Shown here: positions 1 through 6,352 of the stretch, piece by piece
Layout of the letters: each line of letters starts with the position of its first letter
Position numbering within the stretch: position 1 is the stretch's first letter
Source of the DNA: Maricaulis sp.
GTDB lineage: Bacteria; Pseudomonadota; Alphaproteobacteria; Caulobacterales; Maricaulaceae
DNA: 9,090 nt
Assembly (NCBI GenBank): GCA_002694345.1
Contig: NZLV01000210.1
Coordinates: 1-9,090 of the forward strand
Direction: 5' to 3'
Program-made: the position numbers and the translations under genes
Notes under the pieces: generated by a model
What the model was told of the DNA's origin: nothing
The model's database searches: none
What the model saw: the letters and a program-made list of their open reading frames with translations, nothing else

Positions 1-495
1 GGGATCACGCTGAACGGGCTCGACGAACTGGAAGCCCATGCCGACGCGACCTTCGACCTGTTGAGCACCGAGGCCGACGCCACAGACGCCACCTGGGCGG
101 TCAGCTACGGCATTGACGTCAAAGCGGAAAGCGTCACCCGGCACGATGCCGACGGTGTACGCCTGGACACGGACCCGGCCGAGCTGGATGAAGACCAGCT
201 GATGCCCGCACCTGTGGACTGGTGTGAAGATCCGGTGTCCCATCCCGTATCCGACGCCTCCACAGTCGAGGCCAGCTGGCAACGTTGCACCGGCTTGGCG
301 GACGGCGAGGACGGCCCCCTCTTCGAGGACTTTGCCGAACTCCTTTATGGCGAGGATGGCAATTACCGCCGCGTTCGCGTTGGCGTGGTCCTCACCTCGA
401 ATGATCCGGACTATCTGGACCGGATGTCCGGTGAGGCCAGCGCCCTACTATCCCACATTCTCGGCACAATCGACGCAGAAGCTCTCGCGGAATGA
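1..495 (+). CDS. Hypothetical acidic protein, 3' part only
   Basis: An open frame runs in from the left edge without a stop and ends at TGA 493-495, giving 164 visible residues; the true start lies outside the window. I do not recognise the family. The visible part is strongly acidic (many Asp and Glu), has no membrane segment and contains just two cysteines, one in a DWCEDP stretch and one in a WQRCTG stretch, which could form a disulfide if the protein is exported. The C-terminal portion (FEDFAELLYG, then YRRVRVGVVLTSNDPDYLDRM) looks like an ordered alpha/beta segment. It converges on the chemotaxis operon and its stop codon abuts the hairpin at 497-524. The GC-rich wobble positions match the neighbours, so it is probably a genuine native gene. 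No function is proposed. Confidence 0.7.
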   Translation, partial: GITLNGLDELEAHADATFDLLSTEADATDATWAVSYGIDVKAESVTRHDADGVRLDTDPAELDEDQLMPAPVDWCEDPVSHPVSDASTVEASWQRCTGLADGEDGPLFEDFAELLYGEDGNYRRVRVGVVLTSNDPDYLDRMSGEASALLSHILGTIDAEALAE

Positions 496-496
496 A

Positions 497-524
497 AAAC
501 GCCGCGCCCAAGGGCGCGGCGTTT
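497..524. terminator. Bidirectional intrinsic terminator between the acidic-protein gene and cheR
   Basis: A perfect 13-bp inverted repeat (497-509 with 512-524, AAACGCCGCGCCC and its complement) encloses a 2-nt AA loop, in practice a 4-nt loop. It lies in the 54-bp gap between two convergent genes. Read on the minus strand, the stem is followed by a run of five T (complement of 495-499), so it should end the che operon well. Read on the plus strand only three T follow before CG, then more AT-rich sequence, so it is probably weaker in that direction. The minus-strand T tract reaches into the stop codon of the upstream plus-strand gene. Confidence 0.85.
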
Positions 525-549
525 CGAATTTCCAATTTACAGGTCGGGA

Positions 550-1386
550 TCAGGCGGCGGCAGACTTCGCCGCGCCGGCCCGGCCATAGAGACCGCGACG
601 CCCTTCCACAGGGCTGTAGTCCTGGGACAGGCCCACAACCGTCTCCGCTGCACCCATGATCAAATAGCCATCCTGGGCCGTCTGGCTCGCCAGACGCGCC
701 AGAACACGCTTCTTGGTGTCGGCATCGAAATAGATCAGCACATTGCGGCAGAAGATCACGTCGAAGGAACCCAGATTGGAGAAGTTCTCCAGCAGGTTCT
801 GCTTCTGGAAGTTCACCATGGCGCGAATGTTCGGCTTGATGCGCCACTGGTCGCCCTGCTGTTCAAAATGCTGAACAAGACGCTGGATCGCCAGGCCGCG
901 CTGGACCTCGAACTGGGAATAGACGCCGGCCTTGGCCTTTTCCAGCACCCGCGGTGCCATATCGGTGGCAATGATCTCGAAGCGCAGATTGCCGATACGG
1001 GCACGCTCCTCTTCCAGCATCATCGCCAGTGAATAAGGCTCCTGACCGGAGGAACAGGCGGCGCACCAGATCCGGATCGAACCCGAATTGCCCCGCGCCC
1101 GCGACAGCACCGGCAGGATTTCCTGCTTGAACAGGTCGAAGGGCGTGTTGTCCCGGAAGAAGAAGGTTTCGTGCGTCGCCAGCGCTTCCGTGATCTGCCA
1201 CAGGATGCGGTCATTGGGGTCACGCTTGGCGGCAGCGATCAGCGCATCGATGGAAGGGAAGCCCTCGGCCCGGGCCAGCGGCGCCAAACGGCTCTCCAGC
1301 AGGTATCCCTTGTCAGTCGACAGCACCAGGCCGGATCGCTTGTAGGCCTGCTCGGCCACGAATTTGATATCGTCAGTGCTGATCAT
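550..1386 (-). CDS. cheR: Chemotaxis protein methyltransferase CheR
   Basis: A 278-residue SAM-dependent methyltransferase that adds methyl groups to glutamates of chemoreceptors, working against CheB in adaptation. Residues 1-75 match the helical CheR N-terminal domain. It is followed by the family signature THETFFFRDNTPFDLF (71-86), the SAM-binding segment IRIWCAACSSGQEPYS (105-120), an acidic ligand position at D142 in ATDMAP, and the FDVIFCRNVLIYFD motif (208-221). Length is typical of a CheR without TPR or other C-terminal fusions; the tail is Ala-rich. ATG at 1384-1386 lies 2 bp after the cheB stop TAG, so translation is probably coupled; only a weak purine-rich stretch inside the cheB end serves as ribosome binding site. 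It is the last gene of the operon, ending 25 bp from the terminator hairpin. Confidence 0.97.
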   Translation of the reverse strand: MISTDDIKFVAEQAYKRSGLVLSTDKGYLLESRLAPLARAEGFPSIDALIAAAKRDPNDRILWQITEALATHETFFFRDNTPFDLFKQEILPVLSRARGNSGSIRIWCAACSSGQEPYSLAMMLEEERARIGNLRFEIIATDMAPRVLEKAKAGVYSQFEVQRGLAIQRLVQHFEQQGDQWRIKPNIRAMVNFQKQNLLENFSNLGSFDVIFCRNVLIYFDADTKKRVLARLASQTAQDGYLIMGAAETVVGLSQDYSPVEGRRGLYGRAGAAKSAAA

Positions 1387-1388
1387 GG

Positions 1389-2573
1389 CTACATTCCATT
1401 CTTCGCGCGCTGGGCAATGCCCGCGCCGATTTTCGCCAGGGGCAGGATTTCGTCGGCCAGGCCGGCTTCGGCCACAGCGCCCGGCATGCCCCAGACGACA
1501 CTCGAGGCTTCGTCCTGGGCGAGGATCGTCCCACCGGCATTGCGCAGATGACGGCAGCCTTCACGACCGTCATGCCCCATGCCCGTCAGGATCACGCCCA
1601 GAGAGCGGCCGCCCGTTGCTTCGGCCACCGACTGGAAAAGCGGGTCCACGGCCGGACGGCAGAAATTGATCGGCGGGGTCTGGTCCAGCACGGCGTAAAA
1701 ACCGGCCGCGTCCTTGCGGACCGTCATGTGGAAGTCGCCCGGCGCGATATAGAGACCGCCACCGGTCAGGCGTTCGCCATCCTCGGCTTCCTTGCAGCGC
1801 AGCGGGCAGGCCTTGGACAGGTGTTCTGCCAGGATCTTGGTGAACAGGGCCGGCATGTGCTGGGCGATCACGATCGGTGCCCGCATGTCAGCCGTGAAGG
1901 CCGCGGCAACATCCCGCAGCGCCTGGGGGCCACCTGTCGAAGACCCGATGGCAATGATTTCGGGCTTGCAGGCATGGCGTTGTCCCGGAGTGCGCGGCGG
2001 CGCCTTCGGAGTCAGCATGGGCCGACGGACCGGAGCCGGAGCCGAAGCGGCCGGAGCACCAGCCGGCGGCGCAGAGCGCGCCATCGGTGTTGCCGGACGC
2101 GCCGGAATGTCCCGCTGGGACGGAACTGGCGGAATCGGACGCGGCGCCAGGGCTTTCAGCTTGGCCAGCAGATCGCGGCGGAATTCCTCCGCACCGGCCA
2201 GACGGCCAGCCTGCGGTTTCGGCGCGTAGTCTGCGGCCCCCATGGACAGGGCCCGGATCGTCACTTCACCGCCGCGGCGGGTCAGCGTCGAGGCCATGAC
2301 AACCTTGGAGCCCGGCACCGCCTTGAGCAGCAACGGCAGGGCGGCCAAACCATCCATTTTGGGCATTTCGACATCAAGCACGATCAGGTCGGGCTTGAGT
2401 TCCTGGGCCTTTTTCAGACCCTGTTCGCCATCGACTGCAGAGCCGATCAGGTGCAGGTCCGGATCTTCCTCGACCCAACGCGTCATCAGGCCCCGCGCGA
2501 CGGCGGAGTCATCGATGACGAGAACCTTGGCGATGGAATTTGCGGGCGCGCCGTTGGGGGCGAGTTCCGGCAT
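1389..2573 (-). CDS. cheB: Chemotaxis response regulator and protein-glutamate methylesterase/deamidase CheB
   Basis: A 394-residue two-domain enzyme that removes receptor methyl groups when phosphorylated by CheA. The receiver domain (about 16-140) has the acidic pair D21/D22, phosphoacceptor D67 in LIVLDVEMPKMDG, a Ser/Thr switch near S95-T96, and K119. The methylesterase domain (about 203-392) has the catalytic triad: Ser in IGSSTGGPQAL (S212), His in IAQHMP (H239) and Asp in GMGHDGREG (D335), plus FCRPAVDPLF. Between them is a Pro/Ala-rich linker of about 58 residues (143-200), longer and more disordered-looking than in enterobacterial CheB. The ATG at 2571-2573 is preceded at 6-nt spacing by GAGGAG, which overlaps the cheY stop codon. 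Ten bp separate it from cheY and 2 bp from cheR. Confidence 0.97.
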   Translation of the reverse strand: MPELAPNGAPANSIAKVLVIDDSAVARGLMTRWVEEDPDLHLIGSAVDGEQGLKKAQELKPDLIVLDVEMPKMDGLAALPLLLKAVPGSKVVMASTLTRRGGEVTIRALSMGAADYAPKPQAGRLAGAEEFRRDLLAKLKALAPRPIPPVPSQRDIPARPATPMARSAPPAGAPAASAPAPVRRPMLTPKAPPRTPGQRHACKPEIIAIGSSTGGPQALRDVAAAFTADMRAPIVIAQHMPALFTKILAEHLSKACPLRCKEAEDGERLTGGGLYIAPGDFHMTVRKDAAGFYAVLDQTPPINFCRPAVDPLFQSVAEATGGRSLGVILTGMGHDGREGCRHLRNAGGTILAQDEASSVVWGMPGAVAEAGLADEILPLAKIGAGIAQRAKNGM

Positions 2574-2586
2574 GGGAAACTCCTCA
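2574..2586 (-). promoter_or_regulatory. cheB ribosome binding site overlapping the cheY stop
   Basis: On the minus strand the cheY stop TGA runs directly into a GAGGAG Shine-Dalgarno sequence (2580-2585), so the junction reads TGAGGAG followed by TTTCCC and the cheB ATG. A ribosome terminating on cheY sits on the cheB binding site, favouring coupled translation. The site also fixes the cheB start. Confidence 0.75.
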
Positions 2587-2958
2587 GGAGGCGCGGATCA
2601 ATCCGGTCTGTTGAAACTTGGATTCGATGATGTCGCCATCAAAGGGCTTCATGACGTATTCGTCGGCACCGGCGCGCAGGGCTTCGGTGATGTGCGCCAT
2701 GTCATTCTCGGTCGTGCAGAAGACGACGACAGGGGTATCCCCGCCTTCTTCACGGCGCAGCGCCTTGACGAAATCCAGGCCGTTCATGACCGGCATGTTC
2801 CAGTCCAGAAGGACGGCATCGGGCATCTGCTTGCGGCAAGCCTCAAGCGCCTCGGACCCGTCCGCCGCCTCGACACAATTGAATTCGAGCTCTTCGATGA
2901 TCTTGCGAGCGACTTTCCGGATCACCCGGGAGTCGTCGACGACGAGACAGGTTTTCAT
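2584..2958 (-). CDS. cheY: Single-domain chemotaxis response regulator CheY
   Basis: A 124-residue stand-alone receiver domain with no output domain. It has all phosphorylation residues: D8/D9, phosphoacceptor D52 in VLLDWNMPVMNG, T82/T83 in FCTTEND, and K104 in YVMKPF. Its place between cheW and cheB identifies it as the CheA target that carries the signal to the flagellar motor switch. Alphaproteobacteria often have several CheY paralogues, some acting as phosphate sinks rather than motor ligands, so the precise output role is inferred from context. The ATG at 2956-2958 has a strong GGAGGGG site upstream that overlaps the cheW stop, and the gene ends 10 bp before cheB. Confidence 0.95.
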   Translation of the reverse strand: MKTCLVVDDSRVIRKVARKIIEELEFNCVEAADGSEALEACRKQMPDAVLLDWNMPVMNGLDFVKALRREEGGDTPVVVFCTTENDMAHITEALRAGADEYVMKPFDGDIIESKFQQTGLIRAS

Positions 2959-2975
2959 GCCCTTACCCCTCCTCA
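2959..2975 (-). promoter_or_regulatory. cheY ribosome binding site overlapping the cheW stop
   Basis: On the minus strand the cheW stop TGA continues into GGAGGGG (2966-2972), then TAAGGGC and the cheY ATG. This repeats the stop-plus-Shine-Dalgarno arrangement at the cheY/cheB junction and is the strongest ribosome binding site in the operon, consistent with CheY being made in excess over the kinase. Confidence 0.75.
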
Positions 2976-3458
2976 GGCCGCTTCATTCTTGCGGGCCACC
3001 GCTCCAATAACGGCCGACACGTCAAGCACGGCGAGCAATTCTTTTTCCAGCCGGTGAACCCCCTTCACCATGGAACGCCAGGTGGCGTCGACATGGGCGG
3101 GAACCGGTTCCAGCTCCGACCGCGGGCGGCGAAGCACTTCACCGACACTGTCCACGATAAGTCCGAAGATTTCATTGCCACGCTCGACACCGAGTGCCAT
3201 TCCGCTCTCGCTCTTGTCGCGGGGCGGCAGCCCCATGCGGCGGCGGGCGTCGATCGCGGTCACGATCCGGCCACGCAGGTTCAGCAGTCCGGCCACTTCA
3301 TCCGGCGCCCGCGGAACATGCGTCACCGATTGCGGGGCGAAGACTTCGCGGATCTGGTCGACCGGGGCCCCGAAGAGCTGGTCACCGATCCGCACGGACA
3401 CGTACTCGTTCATCGCTTCAGCGCTGAGCTCGTTGGAGTGGGTGTGATGCTCACTCAT
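2973..3458 (-). CDS. cheW: Chemotaxis coupling protein CheW
   Basis: A 161-residue CheW-domain adaptor linking chemoreceptors to the CheA kinase in the membrane-associated signalling array. The CheW fold spans about residues 16-155. The hallmark stretch is HVPRAPDEVAGLLNLRGRIV (47-66), including the conserved NLRG with R62, and later the IFGLIVDSVGEVLR beta-strand segment (97-110). The first 15 residues are a hydrophilic, His-rich extension. The ATG (3456-3458) overlaps the cheA stop in an ATGA arrangement, with AGAGGAG (3467-3473) upstream inside cheA, so expression should be coupled to cheA in near-fixed ratio. The gene ends 14 bp before cheY. Confidence 0.96.
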   Translation of the reverse strand: MSEHHTHSNELSAEAMNEYVSVRIGDQLFGAPVDQIREVFAPQSVTHVPRAPDEVAGLLNLRGRIVTAIDARRRMGLPPRDKSESGMALGVERGNEIFGLIVDSVGEVLRRPRSELEPVPAHVDATWRSMVKGVHRLEKELLAVLDVSAVIGAVARKNEAA

Positions 3459-6244
3459 GCCACTTTCTCCTCTTGGGACACCTCGTCGAGGGCCGCAATC
3501 AGGGCACCGCGATCAGACCGCGGCAGAACCATGGTCAGGCCTTCAGCCTGGGTATCTTCCGGCCAATCCGTGACGGCCAGGGCCGGCAGGTTGGTCCACA
3601 GACCGTCCTTGCGGATGCGGTCCAGGGCGCTGGGATCACCGACCAGGGCGTCGAATTGTTCGCCCGCCTCGGCAATCGCCTTGACTTCATGCATGCCGCC
3701 GGACGGCGTCACGTCATAGCCGGCTGCAGCCAGCAGCGGCGCGATCATGCGGCGCGCAAAGGCGTCGGCATCGACCAGCAGGACCTTGCGGCGGCGGGAG
3801 GAGGAGCGACGCTGGATCTCGCCGGCGCGGGACTGGTCGAGATACCAGGCGATGTCGACCACATCCGTGGCCTTGCCCTTGATGATGGCGGAGCCGATGA
3901 CGCCCTGGCGGTCCGAAGACATCTGCAGGTCGACACGCTCTTCCACCACATCGACAATCTCGTCGACGGCCAGACCGATGGAGGTGTGGTTCTCGGCAAA
4001 GACGAGGACCGGCTGGCGCTGGCCTTCGCGTTCCGTGACTTCCGCACCCAGCGGCACGATCGGCATGAGGCGACCACGATACTGGACCACGCGGCGTCCA
4101 TTCGTGTTCTCCAGGGCCGACAGGTCGAATTCTTCCAGTCGGGTAACCAGGGCGAGCGGCACAGCCTTGGGCTCTTCGCCGCCGGCGCGGACCAGAAGCA
4201 GACGCTGCGTCTGCTGGTCCAGCTCGGTGACCGTCGCGGACTGGGCCGCTGCGGTGGCTTCCTCGTCCATGGCCGAGACAATCTCGCCGGCCAGGCCGTT
4301 GGGATCCAGGATCATGATGACGGAGCCGTCGCCCAGAATGGTGGCACCGGAATAGGCCTGCACATTGCGCAGGGATTCCGACAGCGGCTTCACGACGATT
4401 TCCTCGGTATCCAGGACATTGTCGACCACGAGGCCGACATTGCGGCCACCGGCATCGAGCACGACCACAAAGGCGGCCTGGTCATCACCGGTCTGCTTGG
4501 CTTCACCGACACCCAGCACATTGTGCAGGTCGATGATCGGCATCAGGCGGTCACGCAGACGCATGACCTGGGCCCCGTGCAGGTTTTCAACGGAATGCTC
4601 GGACCCGGCACCCACGCGGACCAGTTCGCGCACCGACAGCTGCGGAATGGCGAAGCGTTCCTCGTCACAGCCCACGATCAGGGCGGACACGATGGCCAGG
4701 GTAAGCGGGATCTTGATCGAGAAGTGCGAACCGCGGCCGGCTTTCGAGGACACGTCCACAACGCCGCCGATCTGTTCGATATTCGTGCGCACCACGTCCA
4801 TGCCGACACCGCGGCCGGACAGGTTGGTGACCTTGGCAGCGGTCGAGAAGCCCGGCGCGAAAATGAAGCGATGGATCTGCGCTTCGGTCATGCGCTCCAG
4901 TTCGTCGTGCGTCGTCAGGCCTTTTTCGAGGGCCTTTTCGCCGATCCGCTGGGTGTCGAGACCTTTGCCATCATCGGAGATGGCGATGATGATGTGACCA
5001 CCTTCGTGATAGGCGGACAGCTTGATCACGCCCTTTTCGGACTTGCCGGCTTTCACCCGGTCGGCCGGCATCTCCAGGCCGTGGTCGGCCGAGTTGCGGA
5101 CCATGTGGGTCAGCGGATCCTTGATCAGTTCGAGAACCTGACGGTCCAGCTCGGTGTCCTGGCCTTCCATGACCAGTTCGATCTTCTTGCCCAGATCGGT
5201 GGACACGTCGCGGATGATCCGCGGCAGTTTGCGCCAGGCATCGCCGATCGGCTGCATACGGGTCTTCATGACACCGTCCTGCAGTTCACCGGTCACGGCG
5301 GACAGGCGCTGCAGCGGGCCTTTCAGTTCGTCATCTTCCAGACCACGCACGGTCTGCATCAGCTGGTTCCGGGTCAGAACGAGTTCCGACACCGTGGTCA
5401 TCAAGGCTTCCAGCACATCCACGCCGACCCGGACGGTCTGCTGGACGCGCGGACCGCCTTCGCCATGATTGGCATCGGCACCGCCCTTGAGTTCCGCCAT
5501 CGCGGACTGGAGCGCTTCTTCCTGACTCATGTCATCCGTGATGAAGTCGGCTTTCGGAGCGACCGGAGCTGCCGGGGCGACAGCCGGGTCGGCTTCAGCA
5601 TTCAGGAAGGCGGCTTCCAGTTCAGCGGCCGAGACTTCACCCGGACGCAGTTCGCGACCCAGTTCCGGATCGAAATCACCCACACCCAGATGCTCGACCG
5701 GTGCAGCCTCAGCGACCGGTTCCGGCGCCATGCCCGGATCCACTTCAGCGTTGTTGAAGGCGGCTTCGAGATCAGCGAGGGAGACTTCACCCGGGCGCAG
5801 TTCGCGGCCGAGATCCTCATCCCAGTTCTCAGGCTTTTCCGGAACCGCCTGCTCGGCGCCTTCCAGCTTGCCCATGGAGGCATCTTCCAGACGGCCGATC
5901 AGCGCGCTGTCTTCACCGGCCGGTTCCTGGCCCGTGGCTTCCAGCGCTTCCAGCAATTCCTTGATCTGGTCGATGGCCTGGAGAACCAGGGTCACCATCG
6001 GCGGAGAGACTTTCAGCTCACCATCGCGGAATTTGCCCAGAAGGGTCTCGCCAGCGTGTGCGACCGCTTCAAGACGTGGCAGGCCCAGAAAGCCGCAAGT
6101 CCCTTTGACGGTATGAAGAAGGCGGAAAATATTGTCGAGAATGGCCCGGTCTTCCGGATTGTTCTCGAAGCGCACCAGTTCTGCGTCAATGACGTCCAGG
6201 CTTTCCGCCGTTTCGGTCAGGAACTCGCTGATGAGATCGTCCAT
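3455..6244 (-). CDS. cheA: Hybrid chemotaxis histidine kinase CheA with two CheW-like domains and a degenerate receiver
   Basis: A 929-residue sensor kinase that autophosphorylates in response to receptors and passes phosphate to CheY and CheB. In order: Hpt/P1 (1-105) with phosphoacceptor H44 in LLHTVKGTCGFLG; an acidic Ala/Pro linker (106-266) with a 50-residue tandem repeat and no recognisable P2; P3 dimerisation (about 267-330); HATPase (about 375-513) with N-box HMVRNSADHGLE, G1 DDGKGLD and G2 GRGVGMDVV; CheW-like domain 1 (about 515-650) and domain 2 (about 676-803); and a receiver-like domain (817-922). Typical CheA is roughly 650-750 residues. The receiver keeps VLLVDAD and an Asp at the phosphoacceptor position (D870) but lacks the MP motif and the invariant Lys, so phosphorylation is doubtful. 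ATG at 6242-6244, giving MDDLISEF, is preferred over an in-frame GTG 30 bp upstream. It is the first gene of the operon. Confidence 0.97.
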   Translation of the reverse strand: MDDLISEFLTETAESLDVIDAELVRFENNPEDRAILDNIFRLLHTVKGTCGFLGLPRLEAVAHAGETLLGKFRDGELKVSPPMVTLVLQAIDQIKELLEALEATGQEPAGEDSALIGRLEDASMGKLEGAEQAVPEKPENWDEDLGRELRPGEVSLADLEAAFNNAEVDPGMAPEPVAEAAPVEHLGVGDFDPELGRELRPGEVSAAELEAAFLNAEADPAVAPAAPVAPKADFITDDMSQEEALQSAMAELKGGADANHGEGGPRVQQTVRVGVDVLEALMTTVSELVLTRNQLMQTVRGLEDDELKGPLQRLSAVTGELQDGVMKTRMQPIGDAWRKLPRIIRDVSTDLGKKIELVMEGQDTELDRQVLELIKDPLTHMVRNSADHGLEMPADRVKAGKSEKGVIKLSAYHEGGHIIIAISDDGKGLDTQRIGEKALEKGLTTHDELERMTEAQIHRFIFAPGFSTAAKVTNLSGRGVGMDVVRTNIEQIGGVVDVSSKAGRGSHFSIKIPLTLAIVSALIVGCDEERFAIPQLSVRELVRVGAGSEHSVENLHGAQVMRLRDRLMPIIDLHNVLGVGEAKQTGDDQAAFVVVLDAGGRNVGLVVDNVLDTEEIVVKPLSESLRNVQAYSGATILGDGSVIMILDPNGLAGEIVSAMDEEATAAAQSATVTELDQQTQRLLLVRAGGEEPKAVPLALVTRLEEFDLSALENTNGRRVVQYRGRLMPIVPLGAEVTEREGQRQPVLVFAENHTSIGLAVDEIVDVVEERVDLQMSSDRQGVIGSAIIKGKATDVVDIAWYLDQSRAGEIQRRSSSRRRKVLLVDADAFARRMIAPLLAAAGYDVTPSGGMHEVKAIAEAGEQFDALVGDPSALDRIRKDGLWTNLPALAVTDWPEDTQAEGLTMVLPRSDRGALIAALDEVSQEEKVA
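3458..3796 (-). other. Degenerate receiver domain at the CheA C-terminus
   Basis: CheA residues 817-929 begin RRKVLLVDADAFARRM and continue LLAAAGYDV, the typical beta1-alpha1-beta2 opening of a response-regulator receiver. D825 and D827 stand near the acidic-pair position and D870 in DALVGDPSAL at the phosphoacceptor position. A Thr (T892) is present where the switch Thr is expected. The usual [D]xxMP turn is missing, and the expected KPF segment reads VLPRSDRG with no Lys aligned. The domain therefore looks like a pseudo-receiver with a structural or docking role, although weak phosphate-sink activity cannot be excluded. Confidence 0.7.
5555..5824 (-). repeat. 150-bp tandem repeat in cheA encoding two 50-residue linker units
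   Basis: CheA residues 141-190 and 191-230 align as two units with an exact 50-residue period. Unit 1 contains DLGRELRPGEVSLADLEAAF followed by NNAEVDP; unit 2 contains ELGRELRPGEVSAAELEAAF followed by LNAEADP. At DNA level the stretch GAGACTTCACCCGG occurs at 5631 and again at 5781 on the plus strand, 150 bp apart. The first 30 residues of each unit are well conserved, followed by a variable Pro/Ala/Val spacer. The units lie where the CheY/CheB-binding P2 domain sits in enterobacterial CheA. Confidence 0.9.
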
Positions 6245-6262
6245 GGCATGCCCCGTATACGG
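6241..6262. promoter_or_regulatory. Back-to-back palindromes at the cheA start codon
   Basis: Three perfect palindromes adjoin or overlap: CCATGG (6241-6246, containing the cheA ATG), GGCATGCC (6245-6252) and CCGTATACGG (6253-6262). Together they cover the start codon, the GGGG ribosome-binding region and the bases just upstream. They could be an operator or an mRNA fold that modulates initiation. Chance palindromes of 6-8 bp are common, so only the 10-bp element and the contiguity are notable. Confidence 0.35.
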
Positions 6263-6352
6263 TAGTGATTTCACCGCACACTGGCAGGCCTTAGTTAACG
6301 GACTCTTGGCCTCAACGTTTGAAGTGTGAATACGATATGAGTGGCGACAATT
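6245..6352 (-). promoter_or_regulatory. chpT-cheA intergenic region, possible che operon promoter
   Basis: This 108-bp gap is the only sizeable non-coding stretch directly ahead of cheA and the natural place for a che operon promoter, unless cheA is read from chpT. Visible elements are GTTAAC (6294-6299), which contains the TTAA half of the CtrA recognition sequence without a second TTAA at the canonical 7-bp spacing, and a GANTC site (GACTC, 6301-6305) of the kind methylated by CcrM in alphaproteobacteria. I found no convincing -35/-10 pair and no intrinsic terminator after chpT, so read-through from chpT is possible. Confidence 0.35.

Noticed and set aside
1548..2630. 360-codon plus-strand frame opposite cheB
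   Set aside because: It is antisense to CheB, Arg-rich, with no recognisable domain, and it crosses the cheB/cheY junction. It is a codon-bias shadow.
3473..6265. 930-codon open frame on the plus strand opposite cheA
   Set aside because: It is fully antisense to an unambiguous CheA with all catalytic motifs. Its protein is His/Gln/Arg-rich with no domain signature. Such long antisense frames arise from the strong GC bias at third positions in cheA.
6245..6274. GTG start of cheA 10 codons upstream
   Set aside because: The extension MKSLPYTGHA is atypical, while CheA proteins of this type commonly begin MDDLISEF or similar. The ATG at 6244 has a GGGG site at usable spacing.
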